A stretch of DNA of 64,000 nucleotides, from NCBI GenBank assembly GCA_922989275.2, contig OV277866.1, forward strand, positions 34,861,246-34,925,245. The letters run 5' to 3'. Within the stretch, counting starts at the first letter, position 1; each line of letters starts with the position of its first letter. Below, in pieces: positions 53,084 through 63,582 of the stretch. The stretch comes from Gari tellinella (Eukaryota; Mollusca; Bivalvia; Cardiida; Psammobiidae). A model generated the notes under the pieces. The model had not been told where the DNA came from and made no database searches. It worked only from the letters and a program-made list of their open reading frames with translations. Both the position numbers and the translations under genes were made by a program.

Positions 53084-55310
53084 TAGCACTTAAATGATCA
53101 CTCTAAAAAAAAAACTAAGTATTGATGGAATATTGTTCAACTGGCACTGAAATAAAAATACTGAGGTAAATCCTGGTCTGCTGTATTATTGCATGTATAT
53201 GAAAAATACCAAACATGCGGCTTAGTTACATTTACAGAATAGTAAAAAAACGCCACCATTAACGGCTTCAGCGACGTGCACTGTTAATAAATAAATAAAA
53301 AGGGTGACTTTTAGGCCGCCAAGTTAAAGATTTGCATTCAAAGGATTGGCGCTGATGCCGTTAACGCATTTACGTTACGTTATTGTAACATATTTGACGG
53401 TCCAGACATGCGCGAGCAGTCACCGTAGACTCGTGGAAAAATACAAGCGAGTGTGTGATTACGTAAATGAAAGAGTCCGTATACGTGAGTATTACATTTG
53501 TATGCGCTAACGACGTAAGTCTCTACACTTCCGGTTATACAAAATTTCTCAAAACAAGCAGATATTGGCGATCAATATGTTGAAATACGTTGCAGCTGGT
53601 GAAAGAAGATATTGATGTTTTTTATCTAGCTTACGTTAACGAGTTTAGGGCACACAGGAAGTAAAACGTCAATGACGTTAGTGTGGTATTTCACAGTGCC
53701 TCTGAACACAACATTTCGAGTACTTTTGTGATAAGTACAATCCGCATTCTCGACATTTTTAATGTCTTTCCTGTTAGGTCGATTGATGACCAACAACCTT
53801 TCAAAATCCGTGTTTACCAAAGTCTCCATACACGCTTTGCATATGTAAAATGCATAAATCGTCGGACTCAAAATTTAATAATTCAATTCAATGCACATTC
53901 AACCTAGTATAGTGTGCCATTTACTTTTTCGAAAAATATGAGTTTAAAAAGTGATCGGTTAGAAGATCATCTAAGTGTACTTTAGGAGGGACAAAAGTTA
54001 CGATTATGTGTCGAAAGTTTGAACCTGGTCAGAGTCAGTCGGCGTCTGATCAGGAAAAATACATTTGTACTCGGGACAGATTTGTGGATTGATAATGTGA
54101 TTGTTTCTCACTGTTAACACATTGCTAAACTATCGCTCTACTTCAATTACTTCAATCCATTGCTCCTTTGATACGCTTTTACACGGCTCTTGTCCTGAAC
54201 ATAGAATATATTTTTAATATCCAAAGATTAGGAGTAAGCAATCTACCTGAAATATCGAAACAAAACAATGCAATTCGAGTGGTTGTAAAGTGGAAGCTAT
54301 CTTGTTGACTAATGCATGTTAAACACTATTTTTACTTAAGTGTCGGCTTGACTACACATACAAGACCCGTCCTTTTGTAATAAACGGGCTTCGCTACGAC
54401 GCACGTCGGTTACTTCCCTGTTGCATGTCACAATGCAGACTTATCCCGTATGAAACGGGATTCGTATGTGTGACAGCTGTTGACAGTTTATAGGCCAAAC
54501 AGATCGGGTTTCCATTTTTCAAAAATGGGAGATTTGCTAGAGTTTTACGCGGAAATACAAAAATCTTTTTATGTAGTCAAAACCAACATAATTCCAATGT
54601 GGCGTAAGGGTCAGCAGCGTTGGCAAGACAAACGATTAAATGTTATGTCAAAATAATAAGATAAGCCCTTATCATGCTAAGCACGGCTTGTCTATCAGTT
54701 GCAAACACGTTGGATCCAGATGAGACGCCACCTAACGCGGCGTCTGATCTGCATCCAAACTGGTTGTCATTCGGAATTTTCATTCAGTTACAAAACCATA
54801 AAACATTATTTTAGAGTCATGGTGACATTTACAAGGAGATTGTGATAATAAACCTTCATGTTCTGTCACAACTACGGATCGAGATCGAGCGGATAACCGG
54901 TTAACCGTTCAGAAGATGGTATTGATCTACTGTTGCGCCTTGTCGTGCATCACTAACGATGGATACTCTACCGATTATCTGGTCCTCATCTGGAAATGGC
55001 TCTAGACCTTGAAGTAGGTATTCCTAGTTCAGTGGGATATGACTGGACAAGAGAGGACATACCACATCGCTGATTTTGTATTTAAGCGTACTCAAAATGT
55101 TTAGATTTACAGATCTAAAAGTGATACTTGTGTTGGCCATCGTTTATTCAAGTGGGAAATTCTGATAACAACATTGTATCTCTTGATATTTTCTTGTTGC
55201 AGCTTGCGACTTTGGTCTGCGTTTTATCACGTAATCTGATTATGTGAAGTCAACGATACAACTTCTCTTAGGTGATAAAAACTCCTATCTGCCATGTCCA
55301 TGGAAAATAA
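53084..55310. other. No gene seen; two hairpin remnants
   Basis: Remnants of the A/B/E hairpin lie at 54018-54052 (AACCTGGTCAGAGTCAG / TCGGCGTCTGATCAGG) and 54698-54775 (GTTGGATCCAGATGAGACGC / CACCTAACGCGGCGTCTGAT). No exon was recognised. Confidence 0.5.

Positions 55311-55343
<33 letters not shown>
55311..55343. repeat. (TA)n microsatellite
   Basis: An A run followed by about 12 TA units. Confidence 0.95.
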
Positions 55344-55344
<1 letters not shown>

Positions 55345-55347
<3 letters not shown>

Positions 55348-55604
55348 ACATGCAATGGATGTAAACAATATTATATAGGCCAGACAGGCGACAAATTAAG
55401 AACGAGAAGAACAATACAATACATGCCCAGCACATAAGGGACCCATCCACCCGGCAGATACCTTTAAGTGCACATTTAGACATATGTTGTAAAGATATTC
55501 CCAAGTTTCAAATGTTTCCGTTCTTTAAAATGAATTCAGAAAATATTTCGGTCAGGTTAGCAAAAGAAAAATGTTTTATAACTGTTTTAAACCTAAATTA
55601 AATG
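55345..55604 (+). pseudogene. Penelope-like element: GIY-YIG endonuclease domain remnant
   Basis: The first frame reads VTCNGCKQYYIGQTGDKLRT, which has a CxxC pair, the YYIG half of the GIY-YIG motif and the conserved arginine. After a one-frame shift around 55415-55420 a second frame gives AQHIRDPSTRQIPLSAHLDI and KEKCFITVLNLN before a TAA. This is the C-terminal endonuclease of a Penelope-like retroelement, which nicks target DNA. The RT part was not found upstream; the (TA)n tract marks the break. Confidence 0.82.
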
Positions 55605-55735
55605 CATAGAATTGATGAAAAGAGCTTCAATGACGTTCCACTAAAATGACGTTATGACGTCACGTTTATGACGTCACGCTTATGACGTGGCGTTACCATT
55701 GATGCCACGTCATAGCAACAAATATCTTACAATCA

Positions 55736-55767
55736 CTGATGAGCCGAGAGGCGAAACGCGTATGGTA
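55736..55767 (+). ncRNA. Hammerhead-ribozyme-like motif, plus copy
   Basis: CTGATGAG / CCGAGAGG / CGAAA / CGCGTATGGTA contains both conserved hammerhead core boxes (CUGAUGA and GAAA) around a short GC stem II, in the terminal region of a Penelope-like element. Penelope-like elements are known to carry hammerhead motifs. Helices I and III could not be assigned convincingly by eye, so activity is unproven. Confidence 0.65.
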
Positions 55768-55991
55768 AAATTTTTACCTTTACAATTATTTATACTTTTG
55801 CAGGTCCGGCATTTGCCGGAATATTTTACCTTTTCCGTCTATAGTATTATATATATATATATATCTATAGAGAGAGAGAGAGAGAGAGACGTAAAAGGTA
55901 AAATATTCCGGCAAATGCCGGACCGGCAAAAGTAAATATAATTGTAAAGGTAAAAATTACTAAACACGCCTTCTATTTTTTTCTTTTGTAT

Positions 55992-56023
55992 TACCATACG
56001 CGTTTCGCCTCTCGGCTCATCAG
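55992..56023 (-). ncRNA. Hammerhead-ribozyme-like motif, minus copy
   Basis: The minus strand has the same 32 bases as the plus copy without change, although the surrounding arm has diverged. Identity of just this part may reflect constraint. Confidence 0.62.
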
Positions 56024-56117
56024 TGATTGCAATTTATTTGTTGCTATGCTATATATTTCAACAAATTATCAGATTGAGCATAAATATTTAGCCATTTACG
56101 GCCGTATACCAGGTAAA

Positions 56118-56280
56118 ATCTATTTACAAACAGTTTCAATCCTGGTCAGTTGCCGCGTGACGTTTTGAAATTCATTTCAAGTTTTTGTCCGTCAATTTGA
56201 TACATAAAGTCTAAATTTGAGAAATAAAAGCAGACGACCACAATTAGATATTGAAGACGTCATGTCCGTGAAGGGATTAG
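56118..56280 (+). mobile_element. Family B MITE, eroded
   Basis: TTTACAAACAGTTTCAATCC / TGGTCAGTTGCCGCGTGACG with the second arm lost, then AAAAGCAGACGACCACAATT and GTGAAGGGATTAGG. Confidence 0.6.
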
Positions 56281-56396
56281 GTAACATTAGTGTCCTGCAT
56301 ATCGCTATTTACATGTATTGTAAATAAAAAACTCAATATTTTTGTTAATGGTACTGTGAAATATTTTTTGTTTTCAGGTTTTTCATCCCCGCAACG

Positions 56397-56412
56397 ATGG
56401 ATGAACATTCTG
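56397..56412 (+). CDS. PARP14-like gene, first coding exon (MDEHS)
   Basis: ATG GAT GAA CAT TCT G is followed by the donor GTAAGAAG and joins in phase 1 to the next exon. An acceptor-like TTGTTTTCAG at 56368-56377 suggests a 5' UTR intron, so this exon may run 56378-56412. The start codon is chosen because the downstream acidic leader and RRM follow directly. The frame is open back to the acceptor, so an upstream coding exon cannot be excluded. Confidence 0.6.
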
Positions 56413-56429
56413 GTAAGAAGAATTGTACA

Positions 56430-56640
56430 GAGTGAATGACGATATTTGTCTGATAAACGCGAATGCACTAAAACAAAATGAGTTCATTTCAAAGAGCTCT
56501 GAACGATAACAGACGCCAAGTAGCCCGAGGTCTTATCCGGTTCCGACTATTTGGCCATCAAAGTGTAACAAATCCTCAAAATCTTTGAGAACTCATCCTT
56601 TATTATACTCTATTGCAAAGGTTTTTGTTTTGTTTTAAGA
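56430..56640. mobile_element. Family A remnant
   Basis: CTGATAAACGCGAATGCACT and a decayed hairpin CTCTGAACGATAACAGACGC / CAAGTAGCCCGAGGTC. Confidence 0.4.
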
Positions 56641-57372
56641 AGAAAATAGCACGTGTGTACATGTCTTTATCGTTATTTAATAAACAGACGATTCTTAATG
56701 CATTAAACATTTGATTTAGTTTTTACAGATCTGCGAAACAATATCTCATTTTACATAAGAAAAACTCGTTCAAATTAATCTCAAAATATGAGGTAACTAG
56801 ATAGCTAGAAGTTATCCTTGTGTAGAAGGATTTTCACTTTGTTTGATACATAATGTAGCAACTGGGTAACACGTATAGAAAATGTTTTGTTATTGATGAT
56901 ACATACATATAAATTTAATAAAATAATTCCTGTCCTTAAAGTAATGAGATATTTCCTTGAAAACACGATTTTGTTTATTATTGTCAGTTTTTCTTGGATG
57001 TAAATTTAGGAAGAAAACATAAAATGATTCGAGTTGGCAAAAATATTTACTTTAACAAAAAGATGACGGTTCCAAGATACAAGCGAGCTTTTTTGTTATC
57101 GCGTACCCTGAATATAAAATAGAATGCTTTGAAATAGAACAGTTTAATTCAAGGGACAAGAAAGACATACTAGATTCCTATATAAAAATCTATACCGAAG
57201 TGTATATACTGTAAAACCGCTCTATCACGATCACTTGATAGTTCCTGTGTTATGTTCATCGTGCTTTAAGCAGTCACATATCGATAACATTTAATAATTT
57301 AAGCTATTTTGTAATATACTTTTAACGGAATTGACAACATGTTTAGTGCTTTTGCGTGTTGATGTTTTCCAG
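56641..57372. other. Intron; family D fragment at 57205-57280
   Basis: ACTGTAAAACCGCTCTATCA then CGATCACTTGATAG and CATCGTGCTTTAAGCAGTCA match the ends of family D. Nothing else was recognised. Confidence 0.5.
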
Positions 57373-57576
57373 CTGCGGACGACGATGAAAACACACACTC
57401 CAGTGAAAAGGATAGAAACAGAAAAATAATTGTCACTGATATTCCTGAAAATGTGGACGAGGAAACCATTGAAGTGTTGTTTGAAAGTAAGAGGAAAACC
57501 GGCGGCGGATCTGTGGAAAACATAGAATACGATCGAACACACCACTCAGCTGTGATTGAATTCGAGGACGATGACA
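57373..57576 (+). CDS. PARP14-like gene: acidic leader and first half of RRM1
   Basis: Canonical acceptor (TTTTCCAG) and donor (GTTAGT), entering and leaving in phase 1. After an acidic, charged leader (DDDENTHSSEKDRNRK) the exon encodes the first RRM strand IIVTDIPENV, then a helix EETIEVLFESKRKTGGG, and a strand around SAVIEFEDDD. RRMs with the (K/R)(R/K)xGGG loop are characteristic of the N-terminal part of PARP14/PARP10-type mono-ADP-ribosyltransferases and of the related NMI/IFI35 domain. The role is probably nucleic acid or protein binding. The catalytic and macro domains are not in this window. Confidence 0.8.
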
Positions 57577-58384
57577 GTTAGTATGAGCGAATTTGGGTTG
57601 CGCTATGTAAAGCGAGAAAATACATATCCTTTCTCGTTTGAGAGAAATCTAGTACACACAGAGTACAGTAGACTCATTGCATGGTTTTGTTGGTTTTTTA
57701 AATCTGAATAGAAAGCATACTGGCACCAGAGCAGTCGCCGAATTAAAAGAAGTCTTAACCTGCTCCTAAATGTTTGCAGTACACAAACCTGACTTAGCAC
57801 ACATGCGTTTATTTTAGCGTAATAAATCCCCACTGTTTAATGAAACAAATGTCTATCTATATTGAATAAACAGGACCCTCAACGATTTCCAGACCAAGGT
57901 GTATACACCGCTTGCCGCAACATTCTTTTCTGGTAATACATGTACTTGTAATGTCTCAGTAAATTGATACCCTTCTGATTTTATTATGTTAAAATATATA
58001 TATCAAATTGAAAAGATTTTGATAATTATTCCTCCAATAAGTGGTATATTTCCAATGGGTGACTAAAACTGTGTGGCAGTAACGTTATTCTTGGTTTCAT
58101 GAATCGCTTATTATCTAAATGTGTGCAAGTTTTAAACTGAACGGCTGCTGTTGTATTTTTTGTGAAAATGGGAATGCTATAGTCATAAACTTGGTGTTCT
58201 TGTATCATGCACAGTTAATGATAGGTGTATTGTATCTGCAACATTGTTATCTTTGACGTGGTGTTAGAAAGAATGACTATAGCATGATTCATGCTGTATT
58301 GCTGAATATGCAACAACAGACAATTACGTGTAATTAAATTGTCTTTTTTTAATACGTTGCATTACATGTTTTGTTTTATTTAAG
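57577..58384. other. Intron; weak family A remnant at 57690-57830
   Basis: ACTGGCACCAGAGCAGTCGC and ATGTTTGCAGTAC..GCGTTTATTTTAGCGT suggest a decayed family A copy. No exon was seen. Confidence 0.45.
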
Positions 58385-58471
58385 CTGCGGACTCGGTTAT
58401 ATTGTTTGCGGAGGATTCACCAATCAAACTGACAGGAACAGTCATAACAATACAAGCTTTTACATGCCAAG
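58385..58471 (+). CDS. PARP14-like gene: second half of RRM1
   Basis: The exon is 87 bases, phase 1 at both ends, with an acceptor TTATTTAAG and donor GTATGC. It encodes ADSVILFAEDSPIKLTGTVI then TIQAFTCQ. The pattern (helix, then short strand, then a final strand with T-I-Q-A) completes an RRM fold. Confidence 0.8.
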
Positions 58472-58553
58472 GTATGCTAGAAAGTAATTTTAAAGAAATC
58501 ATTTACTGTAGAGAATATCCTTTTTTTCTCGTTTCAAAAAAATGAAGAGCGAA

Positions 58554-59591
58554 CCACAGGTACTTGACACATACTTTATTATCTATGAACCCCCTCCCCC
58601 CCCCCCTTTAAGATTTTTTTTTACTATACTTCTATTATAGATACAAGGTAAACAGCGCAATTCAACACCTAGTCTTTACTATCGACTTAAGTTAATGCTA
58701 AAATAGACTCGATCGCCGATATTCTCTTGTGGAACCCTCGGGAAATGATTAATATATCAATATCTACTTTTTATTTCATCAAATTCCGTCAAATAACGCC
58801 ACAGTACGTGAATTATATCGAAAATGTGCATCAAAAAGTTTTATGTCGTTTTCACGGTACATAGCAACGAATGTACATGTAGGGGTGGTCTGTTATTTGT
58901 CCACGATAAACGGCCTATGCCACTGGAACTTTCACCAAATATTATAAATCATCTTTAAATGAAATATTATCAGCTTTATATAATTTACATATAATGCAAA
59001 ATTAAAAGAAACTTTACCTGTTTAATTTTGACCAATGAGATCGCTCCGTTCATTCGATTCATTCCGGTATTCAAAATGGCTTTCACAATGAAATGAGTCT
59101 TTCACTTGTCAATTTCGTGCCAAATTACATGTATATTTCATATAGCTGATAGTGAAGAGGGTCATGTTCCGACACAAACGCATTTGCTCTAATAAAATTA
59201 GGTGAAAGTTCCAGCCGTAAAGGCCGTTAAATGTGCAAACAGACTAGATTACCCCTTATGTTGGGCAATCAAACCTATACCGGGAGAACGACATAAAATT
59301 GTTTGATGCACATTTTCGTTATAATTCACGTACTGTGGCGTTATTTGACGGAATTTGATGAAATAAAAAGTAGATATTGATAAATTAATCATTTCCCGAG
59401 GGTACCACTAGCGAATATCGGCGATCGAGTCTATTTTAGCATCAGCTTAAGTCGATAGTAAAGACTAAGTGTTGAATTGCGCTGTTTACCTTGTATCTGT
59501 AATAGAATTATAGTAAAAAAAAAAAGATTTTTTTTTTTTAAAAAGGGTGGTGGTGTTAATAGATAATAAAGTATGTGTCAAGTACCTGTGG
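58554..59591. mobile_element. 1.04-kb fold-back element with ~390-bp arms
   Basis: Ends CCACAGGTACTTGACACATA and the reverse complement TATGTGTCAAGTACCTGTGG. The arms contain TTTACTATCGACTTAAG, CCGATATTC, CATTTCCCGAGGG and GTAAATAACG-like segments in mirror order, and the spacer is about 260 bases. AGCGAA flanks it directly on both sides (58548-58553 and 59592-59597), which I read as a 6-bp target duplication. No transposase frame. It lies in the intron between the RRM units. Confidence 0.85.
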
Positions 59592-59597
59592 AGCGAA

Positions 59598-60053
59598 CAT
59601 AGTGTTCAAAACGACAGCTTTAAAATGTTGACTTTTCGTATCATAACAGATTAGCTACTTCTTCACTACATTGAACCAATACATAGTATTTGTATGCATG
59701 TGCAGGTCTAGCAAACAAAACATGTATCGTCTTGCACAATTTAATTGGTATGTTGATAATTGAGGATAACGCGTTTTGCAAACGTTTTGCAAACGGATTT
59801 TTTTCTTGTCGTATAGCCTTTTTTAAACGAGACGAGAGCTTCACACATTATCAGATGACCAATTTGCTTATGCCAACTTTTCAGTTGGTTAAACAATGAT
59901 TCTTTAACCCCATTACCATGAAGTTTTTTGTAAAGATCGTAATAGTACGTTTAACCGTAGCTTAAAAGAATTTATTTACGTAACTGGTGCTGGTATTCTT
60001 GCAATACGTTTTGTTCGATTACATCATTTATATGCAATGTTTCTTGTTATTAG
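59598..60053. other. Intron; no feature seen
   Basis: Short overlapping open frames on both strands only. A repeat GCAAACGTTTTGCAAACG sits near 59777. Confidence 0.5.
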
Positions 60054-60254
60054 GACCCCGACTTGAGGACGAAAACAATGATGATATGGAAAAACCCACG
60101 AAAATATGTGTCACTAATCTCCCCTCGAATGTGAATGAGGAAAACCTAGAACTATATTTTGAGAACAAGAGGAAAACTGGTGGAGGGCCTGTAGCAAATC
60201 TAGAATATTATCCAGACAAACGAGCAGCCGTGATTGAATTTGAAGATCCAGAAA
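60054..60254 (+). CDS. PARP14-like gene: first half of RRM2
   Basis: Phase 1 at both ends, acceptor CTTGTTATTAG and donor GTAAGTGCAG. An acidic linker (EDENNDDMEKPTK) leads into ICVTNLPSNVNEENLELYFE, NKRKTGGGPV and AAVIEFEDPE. The exon mirrors 57373-57576 in length, phase and protein sequence, so RRM1 and RRM2 look like a tandem duplication of a two-exon unit. Confidence 0.85.
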
Positions 60255-60910
60255 GTAAGTGCAGTCAAACTGTTAAAATTGATCTTCCGCGAACTGAAAA
60301 TCGAATTATTGTAAGAGAGGCTCATACGAAGCCGCAATTGACGTTACTCCGATATAGCTACTTGCAGTTTGTTCCGTTTGTGGATGTTTATCTGTCTTTG
60401 TTATGAAGTTTGAACGACACCCGTATAGAAAAGTTACTTAAATTTAGTATATTAGTAATTATGCTATATGAGTAGCAATCTATACAAATTAGATGTACAT
60501 ATGTGTCGTCGTCGAATGTTTGGTAATACGGTAGAAATTTCAGAACATTGAACCGAGACATTTGTTTAGTTTAAGAGACATGATGTTTTAAGGAGATTCT
60601 TGTTGATAGTCCTAAGACAAAATATATGTAAGTATGATTTCATGGATGTTACCGATAATATTACTAATCACTAATGAATAAACCGCACGTTAGTTTCCCA
60701 ATGCCTTATGTAAACATGTAGAAAAATACTGTAGACTAAGTTTGTTTGAAAAAATGCAAATTTGTATTTCATGTAAGTTTATAAAACAGAAACATATACT
60801 TTTAACCTTTTCAGTATTAAGGCTTTGTTAATGTTACTCTGTTTCAGTACTATGGTTTGATTGAAGATATTGATATCGTGAAATAAGTTTTCATTATTCT
60901 ATACTTAAAG
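60255..60910. other. Intron; no feature seen
   Basis: AT-rich, no repeat family recognised. Confidence 0.5.
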
Positions 60911-61000
60911 CCGTCGACTCTGTGTTGTCCTTCGTACAGAACTCAAACATATCTTTACTGGACACTGTTGTCGAGGTACAGATCTACACTGGATTCACAG
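60911..61000 (+). CDS. PARP14-like gene: second half of RRM2
   Basis: Acceptor ATACTTAAAG, donor GTTGGTAG, 90 bases, phase 1 at both ends. It encodes VDSVLSFVQNSNISLLDTVV then EVQIYTGFTG, parallel to the 58385-58471 exon. The gene must continue beyond this point. The next exon was not identified with confidence before the window ends. Confidence 0.78.
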
Positions 61001-61193
61001 GTTGGTAGTTTTTGTAGTTTCGATAAAATTAACAATTATATTTAGAATCAATAAAAGCTTTAGTCTATTAACTAGCCGGCACTTTTATAGATGACTGTAA
61101 ACATAGAAATGTAATTTGTCTGCAATTCTTGATAAAATAATGTTTGTGTGTAAAGGGCTTCTGTAACATTGGAATTAAGTTATGAATGACCGT

Positions 61194-61339
61194 TTAACCC
61201 TTTACCCAATAGATGCGCCTTTGAGCACTTTGAATCTATTCATCCACTAAAGAAATAGTATCAAATAAAACAGCCATGAACATGTACCATAAAAAATGTT
61301 TTCTTTATCCTGGAAGACGGTGGCTTAAAATAGGGTGAA
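61194..61339 (+). mobile_element. Family C MITE, left part, cut by a LINE
   Basis: TTAACCCTTTACCCAATAGA through CACTAAAGAAATAG to GGCTTAAAATAGGGTGAA, where the hairpin's first arm is interrupted. Confidence 0.85.
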
Positions 61340-61396
61340 CAAGGTCTAATTGATTGTGAAAATGATAAAAAGAACTGGGTTACTAATGTCAAAACT

Positions 61397-61929
61397 GTGT
61401 TAGATAATTATGGGTTTTCGTTCATGTTCATAAATAATAGAAACATCGACGCGAAGCGTTTCCCAGCTTTTTGTTTAAGCAAAGAGTTATTGATTGTTTT
61501 ATCCAAGAATGGTACGGCAATATTAATAATAGCCGTGTTCTTGAAGAATATAGATACATTAAAGACGTTTTTGCATACGAATGTTACTTAGATATACTGA
61601 ATACTGATTTACGAGGTTTCATAACCAGGTTTAGAGTATCAGCACATTCTCTTCGAAAACAAACTGGAAGGTATACTAGGAATGCTCTACCAAGAAACGA
61701 GCGTTTATGCGAATGTTGTAATTTAGCATGTATTGAAGATATATATCACTTTATTATGGTATGTCCACGTTTTCTGGATATTAGGAAAGCTTATATAGAA
61801 AAATACTATTATCAAAGACCATCAACGAACTTATTTAAATCTAGTAATACGTCTATTTTGACCAATTTAGCTGTATATTTAAAACTAGCAACAGGAAAAA
61901 AAAATATACTGAATAATTACGATATGTGA
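61397..61929 (+). pseudogene. C-terminal end of a non-LTR retrotransposon ORF
   Basis: One frame (from about 61370) reads VTNVKTVLDNYGFSFMF. A second, from 61471, reads FKQRVIDCFIQEWYGNINNS and on through ITRFRVSAHSLRKQTGRYTR, a zinc-binding C-x2-C...H...C module (ERLCECCNLACIEDIYHF then IMVCPRFLDIRKAYI) and a stop after NNYDM. This is the typical tail of invertebrate LINE polyproteins downstream of the RT. The change of frame near 61470 and the missing RT domain show it is a fragment. Confidence 0.82.
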
Positions 61930-61934
61930 GCGTA

Positions 61935-62475
61935 TCCATAGGAGTGTCGATCCGGATCAGAGGACTCCTCTAGGAGCCCTCAGATCTGGGTCTCCACTGT
62001 AAGCATACGACAAGTGCATTTTTTCATAGCTTCACTTGTAATAAATGACGAGAATACTCGTCGATAGTGTTAACTGTGTTTAGGAAGTATTATATATGAT
62101 TGTATGCATAAACGTTGCATATTCTGATCGGAGGACTCCTGTACTTTTCATAGCTACACTGTTAGTAAACGACGAGGGTACTCGACAACAGGGTTAAATA
62201 TTAAGCAATTAGAATTTGCGTTCGTATACATAAACGGTGTAGATCCTGTTCGGAGGAAGCATCTAGGAGCCCTCAGAGCTGGGTCTCCACAGTTTGCATA
62301 CGAAAAGTGTACTTTTCATAGGTGCATTGTTAGTAAACGACGCGTTTACTCGTTTAGCGTTAAGCACGACATATCCAGTTCAGAGGACTCCTCTAGGAGC
62401 CCTCTGATCTGGGTCTGCACTGTTAGTATGCAAAAAGTGTTTAGTAAACTGTTAGTATATATATGACGAGTATGA
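61935..62475 (+). repeat. Tandem array of family N hairpin units (x4)
   Basis: Hairpin arms AGGACTCCTCTAGGAGCCCT-like recur near 61961, 62132, 62252 and 62383. Each is followed by a TTTTCATAG.T.CA segment and a small hairpin such as GACGAGAATACTCGTC. A single unit is found at 37935-38036. Confidence 0.75.
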
Positions 62476-63582
62476 TAATCGATAGGATTGAATGCGTTAA
62501 ACAATTCTACCACTTATCTTACCATTAAGCTTTACATTATACTTTATCATCTACCGTATACATTTACACATGTAAAGTGAAGTGTTATTAAGTTCATCCT
62601 CCTTCATTATAGGAATAAACAACATATTTTTGACGTTCATGACGGTATGACTACATTAGCTTCGCAGGGGGTAAATTCCGTATATTTATATTTTCTGTCT
62701 TGTCAATTTAATGTGTTTATTGGCCAGATTTGTTTTTCTGTATAAGAATTTATCATATACCGGTCAAAGAGGTTTGATATATGTAATGTCGATGTAATAG
62801 CCATTCCAGTTTCTAAATATGGTGAGAGAGTAGTCCCAACTACATGTACTGTAAATGTATTAAAACTTCAGGATTTTTTCCAGTAAACTTTCTCTCTGTG
62901 AATGGAAAAGACTTACAAGGCAAACAAATAACAGTGCAACTTGAATATCTATTGCCAAAGCACATTCTAAAAATACAGGTCGCGGTTGTTTTCTTAACCC
63001 ATTTACACACATAGCAACGCGATGGCAACGACCTATGGGTCTGTATCACCCCGCTAGTGTCATATGACCGTCGACCAATGGGAGCTTAGTGGTAAGTGCC
63101 CGATGTAGTCTATTTGAAGAAGTCAACGAAAAGCACGGGGAAAATCCGAACTGGCTAAAACCAGATTCGAAGTGTAGGTTCATCGTCAGATGTACTTCAA
63201 ATTTTTAATAGGATTACATAAAGACTTTACAGGGTGAATGTAAATATAAGTTAATATTTATACAATGCTGTTATAAGCTAGCTTTGGATCCTGAGCGATA
63301 CCATAGACCCGGTGACTGGCTGGTGGATCTTGATGGTAGGGATTGTCCCTGATCTCTTTGAAACCGGTCGGTCGCGGGTCTGTGTTAACGTTCTGGGATA
63401 ATGTACATGTACATGTAGTGTATAAAAATTGGCTAGGAGTATTGTAATACTAGGTTTCTTTATTACAGAGGGTTGTACGAATACTGTAGCGTGACTGTAA
63501 AAATATGTGTATTATGTTTTGTGTGACGATGTACACATGTACAAGTCAGAAATAAAAGTTGTTCTGTTCTGTTCTGTTCTGC
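62476..63582. other. Remainder of the LINE insertion; no gene called
   Basis: Contains a LINE-like 3' end with GAAATAAAAG before the (GTTCT)n tail. A 37-codon open stretch near 62868-62978 was considered as an exon and rejected. Confidence 0.5.

Larger units (their letters stand above)
55693..56055. repeat. Inverted repeat around a TA/GA microsatellite (Penelope-like terminal region)
   Basis: The arm AACAAATATC..CAATCACTGATGAGCCGAG..TTTTTACCTTTACAATT..AATATTTTACCTTTT returns in reverse complement beyond a (TA)n(GA)n centre at 55848-55889. A smaller palindrome TCCGGCATTTGCCGGA lies in each arm. The right arm has about 30 extra bases. Terminal repeats of Penelope-like elements may be direct or inverted (established). 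Confidence 0.85.
61340..63582 (+). mobile_element. 5'-truncated LINE inserted in a family C MITE
   Basis: The interruption begins after TGAA (61336-61339) and ends at a (GTTCT)n tail after GAAATAAAAGTTG. TGAA recurs at 63583-63586 where the MITE hairpin continues. A short tail and target repeat are what target-primed reverse transcription leaves. The body holds the end of a reverse transcriptase ORF and other repeats. Confidence 0.8.

Noticed and set aside
62868..62978. Possible next exon of the PARP14-like gene (AACTTCAG acceptor, 37 open codons with NGKDLQGKQITVQLEYLL)
   Set aside because: It lies within the 61340-63582 LINE insertion, the donor (GTCGCG) is poor, and similarity to an RRM end is weak.
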